A stretch of DNA of 64,000 nt from an uncultured Alteromonadaceae bacterium (GTDB lineage Bacteria > Pseudomonadota > Gammaproteobacteria > Enterobacterales > Alteromonadaceae), in the NCBI GenBank assembly GCA_947503265.1, contig CANNDC010000008.1, forward strand, positions 150,331-214,330, in the 5' to 3' direction. The first letter of the stretch is position 1. Every line of letters starts with the position of its first letter. Under the pieces are notes generated by a model. The model made no database searches and was not told the origin of the DNA. It saw only the letters and a list, made by a program, of their open reading frames with translations. The position numbers were made by a program, and so were the translations under genes. Of this stretch, positions 17,692 through 25,504 are shown one piece after another.

Positions 17692-18837
17692 TTAAACCAC
17701 AGTGAGTTGAATAAATGCACCGGAAAACCGGCCGCTTTCAGGAATGTAACAGAGTAGTTTTTGACCTTGTTTTAGTGTCTTGGAATTAAACAGCTCTTCT
17801 AACATTATAAAAATCGAGGCTGAACCCGTATTCCCTTTCTCCGGTAAGTTGGTAAACCACTTTTCATAGGGTATTTCAAAATCGATATTGACCAAACCTT
17901 GATAGGCCTTATCACGGAAATACTCGGATGAATAATGAGGAATGAAATAATCAAAATTATCGGCCTGTAAATTCCGTTTATTGATAGTTCTTTTCAATCC
18001 ATCCTCAAGTGTCGATTTAACAATATTGTCGTTTAACAAGCGCACGTCTTGTTTCACAGACCAAATAGAATTCTGTTCCCTTTGCTCTGAGGAGTATCTT
18101 GACCAACCAACCAACTCACCTTCAACTTTATCTGCTCCTGCGTACATGCAGGCTTCCAATTCATTGGCAAAAGAATAGGAATCAATCCAATCAATTCTCA
18201 ACGACAATTCCGAGGTATTGGGTGACGCACTCAGCAGTGCTGCGCCAGCACCATCGGACAACATCCAACGTAAAAAATCCTTTTCAAATGCCATTTCAGG
18301 ATTTTCACTTAGCGCTTCGACTTTATGACGGCTTTCTACTTCAAAATTGTTGGCATGCATGACGTTGGACGCCATTTCGCTTGCCACTACGCTTGTCAGC
18401 TTACTGTCACCCGCTTTGATTGCCAAATATCCATATTTTAATGCCGTAACCCCGCAAAGACATACCCCCGCCGTAGAAACCACTTCACAAGGCGGATTTT
18501 GCAGTTCTCCATGCACCATCACGCCATGATTAGGCATAAGTTGGTCCGCAATTGATGTGCTAGCAACCAAACAATCCATCTCGTTAAGTTGTTGTTTATT
18601 GGGGAATAAATTCCTAACCGCTTCGGCAGCTAGTGATGCATTTGTATAATTGTATTCGCCGCTTTGTGGGTTAATACCATAGTAACGCTGCTTAATACCG
18701 TTACTTCTCAACACCACGGCTCTTGCACGTGATACTTTGACGCCCACTTTACCAAGAATATGTTCCATTTCTTTGTTGGAAACAGGCTCGTTGGGTAGTG
18801 CTACCGCTAACCTATTTATGTATACAGCGCGTTCCAT
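17692..18837 (-). CDS. darB: KAS III-like ketosynthase DarB (cyclohexanedione synthase)
   Basis: 381-residue ketosynthase III-fold protein. The active-site Cys126 lies in VSTAGVCLCGVTAL, the His in YFIPHYSSEYF and the Asn in KGNTGSASIFIM, as in FabH-type enzymes. It differs from FabH by its long N-terminal extension and by sitting directly upstream of darA. DarB enzymes condense a beta-ketoacyl and an unsaturated acyl thioester into a cyclohexanedione, the resorcinol precursor (Fuchs/Bode work on DAR pigments). The spacing to darA is seven bases. Chain substrates are not visible from sequence. Confidence 0.86.
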   Translation of the reverse strand: MERAVYINRLAVALPNEPVSNKEMEHILGKVGVKVSRARAVVLRSNGIKQRYYGINPQSGEYNYTNASLAAEAVRNLFPNKQQLNEMDCLVASTSIADQLMPNHGVMVHGELQNPPCEVVSTAGVCLCGVTALKYGYLAIKAGDSKLTSVVASEMASNVMHANNFEVESRHKVEALSENPEMAFEKDFLRWMLSDGAGAALLSASPNTSELSLRIDWIDSYSFANELEACMYAGADKVEGELVGWSRYSSEQREQNSIWSVKQDVRLLNDNIVKSTLEDGLKRTINKRNLQADNFDYFIPHYSSEYFRDKAYQGLVNIDFEIPYEKWFTNLPEKGNTGSASIFIMLEELFNSKTLKQGQKLLCYIPESGRFSGAFIQLTVV

Positions 18838-18844
18838 CTAGTGA

Positions 18845-19759
18845 TTATTCTCCCGAAGGCTGTGCATAGTATTGTTTCTGAGTATTTATTTTATTTTTTG
18901 TAAGTGGTGCAATTAATTTTTTTACCAGAGCGGTAATCGGAACAACCGTTAAAATGAGTGTTAACAGGAATATCACGTAAATAGTTAACCCCAACAAACG
19001 CCGCTTGCTATTCTGAGCACCTAACTTTCTGAGTAATTTTGACCATATGGTAAAACTATGATTGCCAACGCGTTCACTTGCAATCAACTTTTCATTTATT
19101 TTTACCGCTGCCAAGCCAGTGAGCATGCTATTTTCTATGACGGCATCATCTTTTTCTAACCGCAGTTTAATGGCCTGTCCAAATCGTTCAGCCGCGGTAA
19201 TTTCCTGTTCGGAAACACCCGCTTTTGGCACCCAGGAATAGCGCTTTTTATTGCCAGTAAACATCCACAAGGGAGTTGCCAAAAAACTAAAAAAGGCTCC
19301 ACAATCATCTGTCAATACAACGTTATCGACCAACCTTGCATTGAGCCCCTTGAGTAACTGTTTTGTTTTTTCCTGCGCCATTAACCACATTCCCCGGCAG
19401 CCAATCACGGTTACTACCGGCGTATCACTGAATAACGCTCTAGCTTGTTTGGATTGTAAAAAAGAAGAAATAGGCAGTGAAGGAGATAAGAACCATACTT
19501 GATAGGTTAAAATAATCAAATCATAGTCTTGATACTGAGTTTCAACTTCCTGAATCTCAATGGCTTGCATCGCTACTGTTTCAGGGAAAATACGAAAAAA
19601 CTGAACGAAAGGCCAAGGAAATGGAAAGGGCTTAACAGGCTTTATGACAACTTGATCAACAAGGATATTGTCTGATTCCATAATAGGCGAACAAATAGAA
19701 TCTTTTATTTGGCTCAACTGCCCTGTTTGAGAATAGCAAATAACGAGTATTTTTCGCAT
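18845..19759 (-). CDS. darA: Dialkylresorcinol aromatase DarA (flavodoxin-like)
   Basis: 304-residue protein beginning KILVICYSQTGQL, a flavodoxin-like phosphate-binding loop for FMN, followed by a NAD(P)H:quinone reductase-like core with TVIGCRGMWLMAQE. A C-terminal transmembrane helix (about residues 257-279) anchors it. This matches the family long annotated as dialkylresorcinol condensing enzyme (DarA), shown to oxidise the DarB cyclohexanedione to a resorcinol. First gene of block B, divergent from the DUF2141 gene 83 bp away. Confidence 0.86.
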   Translation of the reverse strand: MRKILVICYSQTGQLSQIKDSICSPIMESDNILVDQVVIKPVKPFPFPWPFVQFFRIFPETVAMQAIEIQEVETQYQDYDLIILTYQVWFLSPSLPISSFLQSKQARALFSDTPVVTVIGCRGMWLMAQEKTKQLLKGLNARLVDNVVLTDDCGAFFSFLATPLWMFTGNKKRYSWVPKAGVSEQEITAAERFGQAIKLRLEKDDAVIENSMLTGLAAVKINEKLIASERVGNHSFTIWSKLLRKLGAQNSKRRLLGLTIYVIFLLTLILTVVPITALVKKLIAPLTKNKINTQKQYYAQPSGE

Positions 19760-19842
19760 GTTATGCCTGATTGTTCCTTCGCCAGCAAACGGTTATTATA
19801 CCCAGTCTTAAGTTAAAGTGAAGCCCGCATGGATTGTCTGCA

Positions 19843-20316
19843 ATGTCTTGTTTTCCATTAAAATACTTAGTGTTCGCAACGCTATTTAATTGGTTTTCTA
19901 TCGTCTCTTTGAATGCCGCCGAACTCACGTTAAATGTGGTAGCAAAAAACCAAAAAGTGGGTACCTTGTTTATAGAATTATATCAATTGGCTGCATTAAG
20001 TGCGGATTCAAAAAAGGTGATTAGTAGCGAAAGATTTGAATTTAATCCCAAGGCTAAAACCACCTCTTTTAAATTGAGCGAATTGCCAGTTGGCCAACTA
20101 TGCATCAGAATGTTTCTGGATCAAAATAACAATCAAAAATTGGATTTGAGCGCGATGGGAATTCCACTGGAACCCGTTGGCTTCGCGAATAATCCGACAC
20201 TTGTTTTTGGTGAACCCGAAATCGATAAAACGTGTTTTGAATTATCCGACTCGAATAATCTGCAAACAATTGAATTAAAGTCTAATAAACGCAGAAAAAA
20301 GATTAAGACTAAATAA
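19843..20316 (+). CDS. DUF2141 periplasmic protein
   Basis: About 157 residues with an N-terminal signal peptide (LVFATLFNWFSIVSLNAAEL) and a beta-sandwich domain. CIRMFLDQNNNQKLDLSAMGIPLEPVGFANN contains the acidic NNNxKLD loop and GIPxEPxGFxNN signature of DUF2141. The start is an ATG nine bases after a GGA; a TTG three codons upstream is possible. The only gene between divergent blocks B and C, and its 3' end overlaps the convergent ketosynthase-like gene by eight bases. DUF2141 proteins often accompany pigment genes; function unknown. Confidence 0.82.
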   Translation: MSCFPLKYLVFATLFNWFSIVSLNAAELTLNVVAKNQKVGTLFIELYQLAALSADSKKVISSERFEFNPKAKTTSFKLSELPVGQLCIRMFLDQNNNQKLDLSAMGIPLEPVGFANNPTLVFGEPEIDKTCFELSDSNNLQTIELKSNKRRKKIKTK

Positions 20317-20920
20317 GCGGCTTTTCCGATTCCAATTCAATGACAAGGGGTTCATTTTTATCTAGTGACGCAACTAGGTCATGAAGATGGCTGATTTTGT
20401 GGAATTGAGAATCACTTGCGGAGGCGACTCGAATCACATAGGCTCGACATACTCTTTCTTCCTCTGTTTCATTCCAAAGTAATAATATAACCCCTTGGTT
20501 AGGATCGGCAGAAAGCTCTAGCGCCCCCATTAAAAAGGTTTTCTCTAGCGATTGAGAATCGGCTCCTAAAAACAAATTACTCCCAAAGATAGAAAATTGT
20601 TTAGCGATATAAAAATTCGCCGCGTTACCTACAGTTGACACAAAATCGATAGGTTTAATGGCTTTTCCTGCATCAATATCAATAATCATTTGTTGCACTA
20701 ACTCGACCGAGAAATATTGCGCACAACTTATTAAAGAAAGTTGCTCAAACTCTGTAAATCTCTCTTTCAAACTCGCCACAGCTGCGATTCCACAAAGGGT
20801 AAAACAATCCAATCTTCTCACTTCAACATCAAATTCTTGCTTTACTGTTCGTCTGAAAGTCTTTAAGTCGACATCTCGCGGATGACGATATTCAGATTGT
20901 GCAATTAGGGTGAACTTCAT
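20309..20920 (-). CDS. Truncated ketosynthase-like protein without active-site Cys
   Basis: 203-residue protein lacking the TACSS and HGTAT motifs. Its layout parallels the ketosynthase-like protein at 30682: VRRLDCFTLCGIAAVASL corresponds to RRRLSPFAKVTLHCALEA there, and FVSTVGNAANFYIAKQFSI to FGLSVHNAVSGLYSIYTKN. So it is probably a partial thiolase-fold subunit acting like a chain-length factor or scaffold. Its ATG overlaps the stop of the ketosynthase at 20917 (ATGA), fitting a heterodimer with that enzyme. The family call is by visual comparison. Confidence 0.62.
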   Translation of the reverse strand: MKFTLIAQSEYRHPRDVDLKTFRRTVKQEFDVEVRRLDCFTLCGIAAVASLKERFTEFEQLSLISCAQYFSVELVQQMIIDIDAGKAIKPIDFVSTVGNAANFYIAKQFSIFGSNLFLGADSQSLEKTFLMGALELSADPNQGVILLLWNETEEERVCRAYVIRVASASDSQFHKISHLHDLVASLDKNEPLVIELESEKPLI

Positions 20921-22026
20921 AGTTGGTTTGTCCTAAGAACAATAGCGGCATTGTTTCCACCAAACCCACAGTGATTGATCAGTATGTTTGTGTAGTGTTT
21001 AAGTGAATCATCGAAGTCAATTAATGGCATTATATAGTCACTTTCTACGTAATTTTTCGTACTTTTTTCTGAGACTTCAGGATTTCCGAGCATATGATCC
21101 ATTAAGGCAATTTCAATAGCACCACATGCCCCCAATGTATGCCCAACAAATTGTTTTAGTGCAAAGACTGGAGGGATATGGTCGAAGCATGTTTTCAATG
21201 CATTGTGCTCTGATACATCATTGTTATAGGTAGCCGTGCCATGTACTTTAACTAAATTAATGTCGTCTGGTTGCAAAGCAGACCGGCGAATAGCATTTTG
21301 CATAACCTTGTTAATATGGCTGCCGTCTTCGGCTGTCATGGTCAAACTTGATACATCGCATCCGGAGTAACCATCTAATACTTCATAACAATAGTTTTTT
21401 TCAGGGCGAGCAGTACTCAACAAAACCGCACAAACTCCTTCACCCAATATCAACCCTTTACGATCTTTGTGAAACGGAGTCAGACTGTCAGGACTAATTA
21501 ATTCTAGAGAGTGAAAACCCTCGACAGTTAAATGGTTGTAAAATTCGCAGCCAACAACAATAACGTTTTTGTAGCCAGCTTGTTCAATGAGTTTCTTGCC
21601 ATATAACAAAGCATTGATACTTGCTGTGCAAGCCGTGTTGAAGACGAGATGACACTGACTGAGCCCAAACGTTTTCTGTAAACGTTGGCTGAGGCGGTCT
21701 ATTTTAGGTATCCAAATATGTGAACCGGTTTTTGGCGTGATTGTACCAATATCAAGAGAGGTTGAACCTAGCATCAATGCTGTCTGAGAAAGCTCAGTAT
21801 CACTCAATCCCGCCTCTTTGATGAGTTGCCCGACGATAGCAAGGAAAGAATCAAAAATACGTTGCTCAGATTTATCATTTTCAAAACCATCCATCGAATA
21901 AAACTGCACACTTTGGTGTTCATCAACCGATTGTTTAGAGTTTGCGGTAGGCGAGAAAGATAGAGTTCCGGTTACTGTGCTGCCACAAGCGGTATGTGAA
22001 GCGGTTGTATGAATAAAAACAGCCAT
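20917..22026 (-). CDS. Beta-ketoacyl-ACP synthase
   Basis: 369-residue ketosynthase with Cys133 in FNTACTASINAL, His in VKVHGTATYNNDV and His in FVGHTLGACGAIE, all present. Divergent from FabF at the N-terminus (HTACGSTVTGTLSF) and shorter. It directly follows an ACP gene and precedes the cysteine-less partner, so the ACP-KS-partner trio at 20309-22302 may form one unit, perhaps making the acyl chains consumed by DarB. That assignment is inference. Confidence 0.87.
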   Translation of the reverse strand: MAVFIHTTASHTACGSTVTGTLSFSPTANSKQSVDEHQSVQFYSMDGFENDKSEQRIFDSFLAIVGQLIKEAGLSDTELSQTALMLGSTSLDIGTITPKTGSHIWIPKIDRLSQRLQKTFGLSQCHLVFNTACTASINALLYGKKLIEQAGYKNVIVVGCEFYNHLTVEGFHSLELISPDSLTPFHKDRKGLILGEGVCAVLLSTARPEKNYCYEVLDGYSGCDVSSLTMTAEDGSHINKVMQNAIRRSALQPDDINLVKVHGTATYNNDVSEHNALKTCFDHIPPVFALKQFVGHTLGACGAIEIALMDHMLGNPEVSEKSTKNYVESDYIMPLIDFDDSLKHYTNILINHCGFGGNNAAIVLRTNQL

Positions 22027-22302
22027 CTAGGAGTTCTCTTTCACACTCAAAATATATTTAGCCATAGCATTGATAGATTTGAGGTGTTGTCTGGATTCTT
22101 TCGAGCCTTCGACTTTCACACCATAATTTTCTTTTAAAACTAACGCCAATTGCAACGCATCTAACGAATCTAGCCCCACATTTGAGTCTTTACCAAATAG
22201 CAATTCATCATCCTGAATATCTTCCCACTTCAACTCATCTTCTTTGTCACATTCAACCACAATCAATTGTTTCAATTGTTGTTTTAATGCTTCTAATTCC
22301 AT
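22027..22302 (-). CDS. Acyl carrier protein (first of three)
   Basis: 91-residue ACP. The phosphopantetheine attachment Ser is in NVGLDSLDALQLALVL. It resembles the ACP at 31589 in length and in its C-terminal YGVKVEGSKESRQH stretch, so the two are likely paralogues. It overlaps the ABC permease gene by ten bases and is immediately followed by a ketosynthase. Confidence 0.9.
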   Translation of the reverse strand: MELEALKQQLKQLIVVECDKEDELKWEDIQDDELLFGKDSNVGLDSLDALQLALVLKENYGVKVEGSKESRQHLKSINAMAKYILSVKENS

Positions 22303-23450
22303 TGCAACTTCCTAATTTTACGACTGAACAATAATATTGAAATAACCAGCGAAAAAATACTAAACAAACACAAATAAATAATGTTTGTGAGATTATTCTC
22401 TGTTGGTAATTCAAACATGCTCACCTTAATCAATTCCGCTGACCAATACATCGGCGAATACTCAGCTATATTTTGCAAATTCTGTGGCATGACATCCAAT
22501 GGCACCATAAATCCGCTCAATGCGGCAACAATAATGTTGATCCCACCGCCTAAAACAACGGCTTGCTCAAAGGTATTGATCGCCGCAGCAATAATCGCGG
22601 CAAAGCTCACGGCACTTAAACTTATAAAAATTCCAACCAACAAAATATGCCATAACTGTTCAAAGGGTATCGGAGAAAGGTCGACGAAAATAGGAATTAC
22701 GCGAAGTCCGACTAAAGCCAGTATTAACAATTGCAAAAGACTAATACAAAAGAATGCCGAGAGTTTCAGTAAAAAATAAACAGGCAAATTGATAGGGAAT
22801 GTTTTTAAACGCATCAATGTGCCACTTTGTTGTTCATTGATTAAGGTCACAGAAATAGGGAGAACAATAAAAAACACACCAAAAATCAACCAAGCAGGCA
22901 CACTGTATGCGGTCACAGGAAGTTTTTGTTGCGTAGTGGAGGACTCGATTAAATGAGAGGTATCAGATTGCTTGATGACCATATCCATTTGCTGCTCAAT
23001 AGAGGTCGTATCATCAATATCACCCGTCTCGATTAAATACAGGTGCAGTTTTAATCTAGCGAAAGCAAGTTGCAAATGCTGTTGAATGAGAGATTGAATT
23101 TGCAGTGACGTTCGACTGTTAAAGTCCACTACTAGCATAGTGTCACTATTAGCCGAAAATAGATTTTCTTGAAAATCTGCATTGAAATGAAGGCTTGCAT
23201 CGGCTTTAGAACGCGGAGAATTAAGTTGGTAACCTAAACGCGACAAATAATTCAGAAAGAGTGTTTGGTTTTTACTCGACTCGTGCTGGTTAACGTGAAT
23301 ATCAATCGACTTCAACACGTTTGCTTTCTTCTCACTCATGGCATAGGTCATTAACAACATAAAAACCACGGGCAAAATGAATAAGACAGCAAGACTGTGC
23401 AAATCTCGAGAGACGAGTATGAACTCTTTTTTAATACTTTGTTGAATCAC
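22293..23450 (-). CDS. ABC-2 type transporter permease
   Basis: 385-residue membrane protein: one N-terminal helix (LAVLFILPVVFMLLMTYAM), a ~150-residue periplasmic domain, then five hydrophobic helices from about residue 180 to the C-terminus (FGVFFIVLPISVTLINEQQSGT and following). The EQQSGTLMRLKTFP segment is typical of ABC-2 permeases. It pairs with the overlapping ATPase gene at 23431. The pair probably exports a pigment component or lipid; substrate unknown. Confidence 0.88.
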   Translation of the reverse strand: MIQQSIKKEFILVSRDLHSLAVLFILPVVFMLLMTYAMSEKKANVLKSIDIHVNQHESSKNQTLFLNYLSRLGYQLNSPRSKADASLHFNADFQENLFSANSDTMLVVDFNSRTSLQIQSLIQQHLQLAFARLKLHLYLIETGDIDDTTSIEQQMDMVIKQSDTSHLIESSTTQQKLPVTAYSVPAWLIFGVFFIVLPISVTLINEQQSGTLMRLKTFPINLPVYFLLKLSAFFCISLLQLLILALVGLRVIPIFVDLSPIPFEQLWHILLVGIFISLSAVSFAAIIAAAINTFEQAVVLGGGINIIVAALSGFMVPLDVMPQNLQNIAEYSPMYWSAELIKVSMFELPTENNLTNIIYLCLFSIFSLVISILLFSRKIRKLQWN

Positions 23451-24393
23451 TGTTTTCCAACATTGTCATATATTGATGGGTCAAAGACTCCGGACCATAG
23501 TGAACATTGTGGACTAGACATTCACTCTCAGCCATTAAGCCAAAAATATCAAATAATTGCTGGTCCGATTCGATTTCACACTGGAATGACAATTCATCGC
23601 TAAACTTGCACTTAGTCATGTTATTGAGCTTTTCTGTAAACTTAGGAGCCAACTTAGAACTGACTTCCACATCAAGCAGTTTTGATTTGTTTGTATAGGA
23701 AATTTGTAGTGCTCGCCCCTCATTTAACATCACTATTTGGTCGCAGATAGACTGCACTTCATGCAACATGTGTGAGGTAAATACAATCGTTTTGCCCTGT
23801 TCTTTCAATGTGTTGATCAAAGTTAGTATTGTTTCTCTTGAAACCGGATCCACGCCTACAGTAGGTTCATCTAAATATAAAATTTCAGGCTTTTTCAGCA
23901 GCGCGATGGCAAGATTCAGGCGCCTTTTATAACCACCGGAAAGAAATCGGGCCTGACGCCCCTTCTCGTCCTCAAGCTGACATTGGGTCAATACTTCATT
24001 GACCATTTGACGCGCATCTAACTTCGTTTTAGTGCACAAACTTGCAAAATATTGTAGGTTTTGCAATGTCGTCAACTGCTCGTAGAAAGCATACTCCTGC
24101 GGCACTAAAGCGACATTATGCTGAATAAAAGTGTCATTTGATTGTTCTTCAGAATCGGCGAAACTCACGGTTCCTTGGTTGGCTTTGAGTAATCCGGATA
24201 AGATAGATAATAGAGTAGATTTGCCCGCCCCATTGGGACCGATTAACCCAGTACATTGACTAGCAGGTAAAGAGATACAGACGCTTGAGAGCGATTTTTG
24301 TCGACATCCGGGGTAAGCGAAACTGACGTTATCAACTTCGATACCCGGAGTCATTGGCGATGAATTGCCCGTAGAGGCGAGGATTTCAACCAA
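23431..24393 (-). CDS. ABC transporter ATP-binding protein
   Basis: 320-residue ATPase with Walker A GLIGPNGAGKSTLL, Q-loop ALVPQEYAFYE, signature LSGGYKRRLNLA, Walker B EILYLDEPTVGVDP and the switch His in FTSHML. Membership of the DrrA/CcmA-like group that works with ABC-2 permeases is clear. A C-terminal ~80-residue extension may be regulatory. Overlaps the permease gene by 20 bases. Confidence 0.93.
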   Translation of the reverse strand: MVEILASTGNSSPMTPGIEVDNVSFAYPGCRQKSLSSVCISLPASQCTGLIGPNGAGKSTLLSILSGLLKANQGTVSFADSEEQSNDTFIQHNVALVPQEYAFYEQLTTLQNLQYFASLCTKTKLDARQMVNEVLTQCQLEDEKGRQARFLSGGYKRRLNLAIALLKKPEILYLDEPTVGVDPVSRETILTLINTLKEQGKTIVFTSHMLHEVQSICDQIVMLNEGRALQISYTNKSKLLDVEVSSKLAPKFTEKLNNMTKCKFSDELSFQCEIESDQQLFDIFGLMAESECLVHNVHYGPESLTHQYMTMLENSDSTKY

Positions 24394-24401
24394 TCCTCTA
24401 A

Positions 24402-24839
24402 CTATTCAGGCAGTTTGACTAATGTTCCTTTCAAAGCCACACCGGCTATAAAGGTGCCAGCACCACATTCGAACTGAGTACTGCTAGAAAATTCGTTGTG
24501 CTTGTAGTTCGATTTTATATCGATCACCGCATTCATGCCTCTTTGTCTGGCACTTTCTTGCAATACCTTTAGTGCCGTCAACATGACCCATTCACAGGCT
24601 TCAGTATCCGACTTGTTAAATGCATTGGTCTTTCTACTAGTAGAAATCTCACCCCAGGTCTTCTCTGGTTTCGGGTGTTCCTGACCTGCGAAATAAAGAG
24701 GTACATCCAACAAAGCCTGTTTAGCTTTTTCCGTGCTTAAAAATGGTTCCAAATCCACTTTTAATCTATCGTCACGTGCCGACACATTAGCTGTCATGAA
24801 TAACGACGCGGCTAAACATAGTAAAACGAGTTTTTTCAT
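24402..24839 (-). CDS. Small periplasmic protein of aryl polyene clusters (YbjQ-like fold)
   Basis: 145-residue protein with a Sec signal peptide (MKKLVLLCLAASLFMTANVSA). The rest includes EACEWVMLTALKVLQESARQRG and GMNAVIDIKSNYKHNEFSS, a pattern resembling the YbjQ/UPF0145-type heavy-metal-binding fold. Relatives are often mislabelled excinuclease ATPase subunit, yet there is no P-loop. The ATG at 24839 has a good AGGGGA site; an upstream in-frame ATG (24884) would spoil the signal peptide. Likely an envelope accessory of pigment export. Confidence 0.7.
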   Translation of the reverse strand: MKKLVLLCLAASLFMTANVSARDDRLKVDLEPFLSTEKAKQALLDVPLYFAGQEHPKPEKTWGEISTSRKTNAFNKSDTEACEWVMLTALKVLQESARQRGMNAVIDIKSNYKHNEFSSSTQFECGAGTFIAGVALKGTLVKLPE

Positions 24840-24916
24840 TTCTTTTCCCCTAACTTTGAATTTTAATGAGTATAAATTTAACACATGAACGATGTAAAAT
24901 TGGCTTTCCTAAGCAA

Positions 24917-25501
24917 CTAATTAGTCGATATCATGCTCGTCTCTAAGGTTTCGATTTCAATCCGATACTTGTCTCTATAATGTTCAAGTAGCGTGATGTC
25001 ACTATTTTTCGTCAAACCAAAAATTAACTCTTGATCGCGAAAAAAGTGTCTAACCTTGTCATTTTTTGGTGATACTCTCGCTTCCATGCCCTTCAACCCA
25101 AAAGCGACTTCTTTTACTGGCCAATTGCTCATTTGAAAATAAGCCAATAGAACCGCTGCATCCACACCTTCGATATCAATCTTAGTCTCAACGATGACAT
25201 GTGATGGAGCTTGCCAATGAAGTTGAAACAATACTAAACCAGAAACGCTAAATCCAACCATATTTATTCGTTTTGATAACAACTCTGTTTGTATCAACAA
25301 CTCATGGTTGCCCTTTGTCGAGGTGATAGTCAGTTTTTGCATCATTGAGCGGCCAGACAATTCTTCTGGCACAGGCTGTAAAGCGAAAGAACTGAATTTA
25401 TCGATCCACACAGGATCACTAGATCGCTTCACAGACGCGCATGAACTAACCAGCAAAAAAGACAAAATAATTACTAATTTTTTTATTCCACTTTTTTGCA
25501 T
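24917..25501 (-). CDS. DUF3261-like lipoprotein
   Basis: 194-residue lipoprotein: signal sequence MQKSGIKKLVIILSFLLVSSC with lipobox LVSSC, then a beta-rich domain (GNHELLIQTELLSKRINMVG, LVLFQLHWQAP). It matches the DUF3261 lipoproteins found beside MMPL exporters and LolA-like proteins in aryl polyene clusters. Probably outer-membrane anchored and LolB-like in fold. The MMPL gene ends four bases away. Confidence 0.8.
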   Translation of the reverse strand: MQKSGIKKLVIILSFLLVSSCASVKRSSDPVWIDKFSSFALQPVPEELSGRSMMQKLTITSTKGNHELLIQTELLSKRINMVGFSVSGLVLFQLHWQAPSHVIVETKIDIEGVDAAVLLAYFQMSNWPVKEVAFGLKGMEARVSPKNDKVRHFFRDQELIFGLTKNSDITLLEHYRDKYRIEIETLETSMISTN

Positions 25502-25504
25502 TAT

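Noticed and set aside
17692..18837. Housekeeping FabH
   Set aside because: Active-site surroundings and the adjacent darA gene fit DarB.
24402..24839. Excinuclease ATPase subunit (common database label)
   Set aside because: No Walker motifs, only ~145 residues and a signal peptide.
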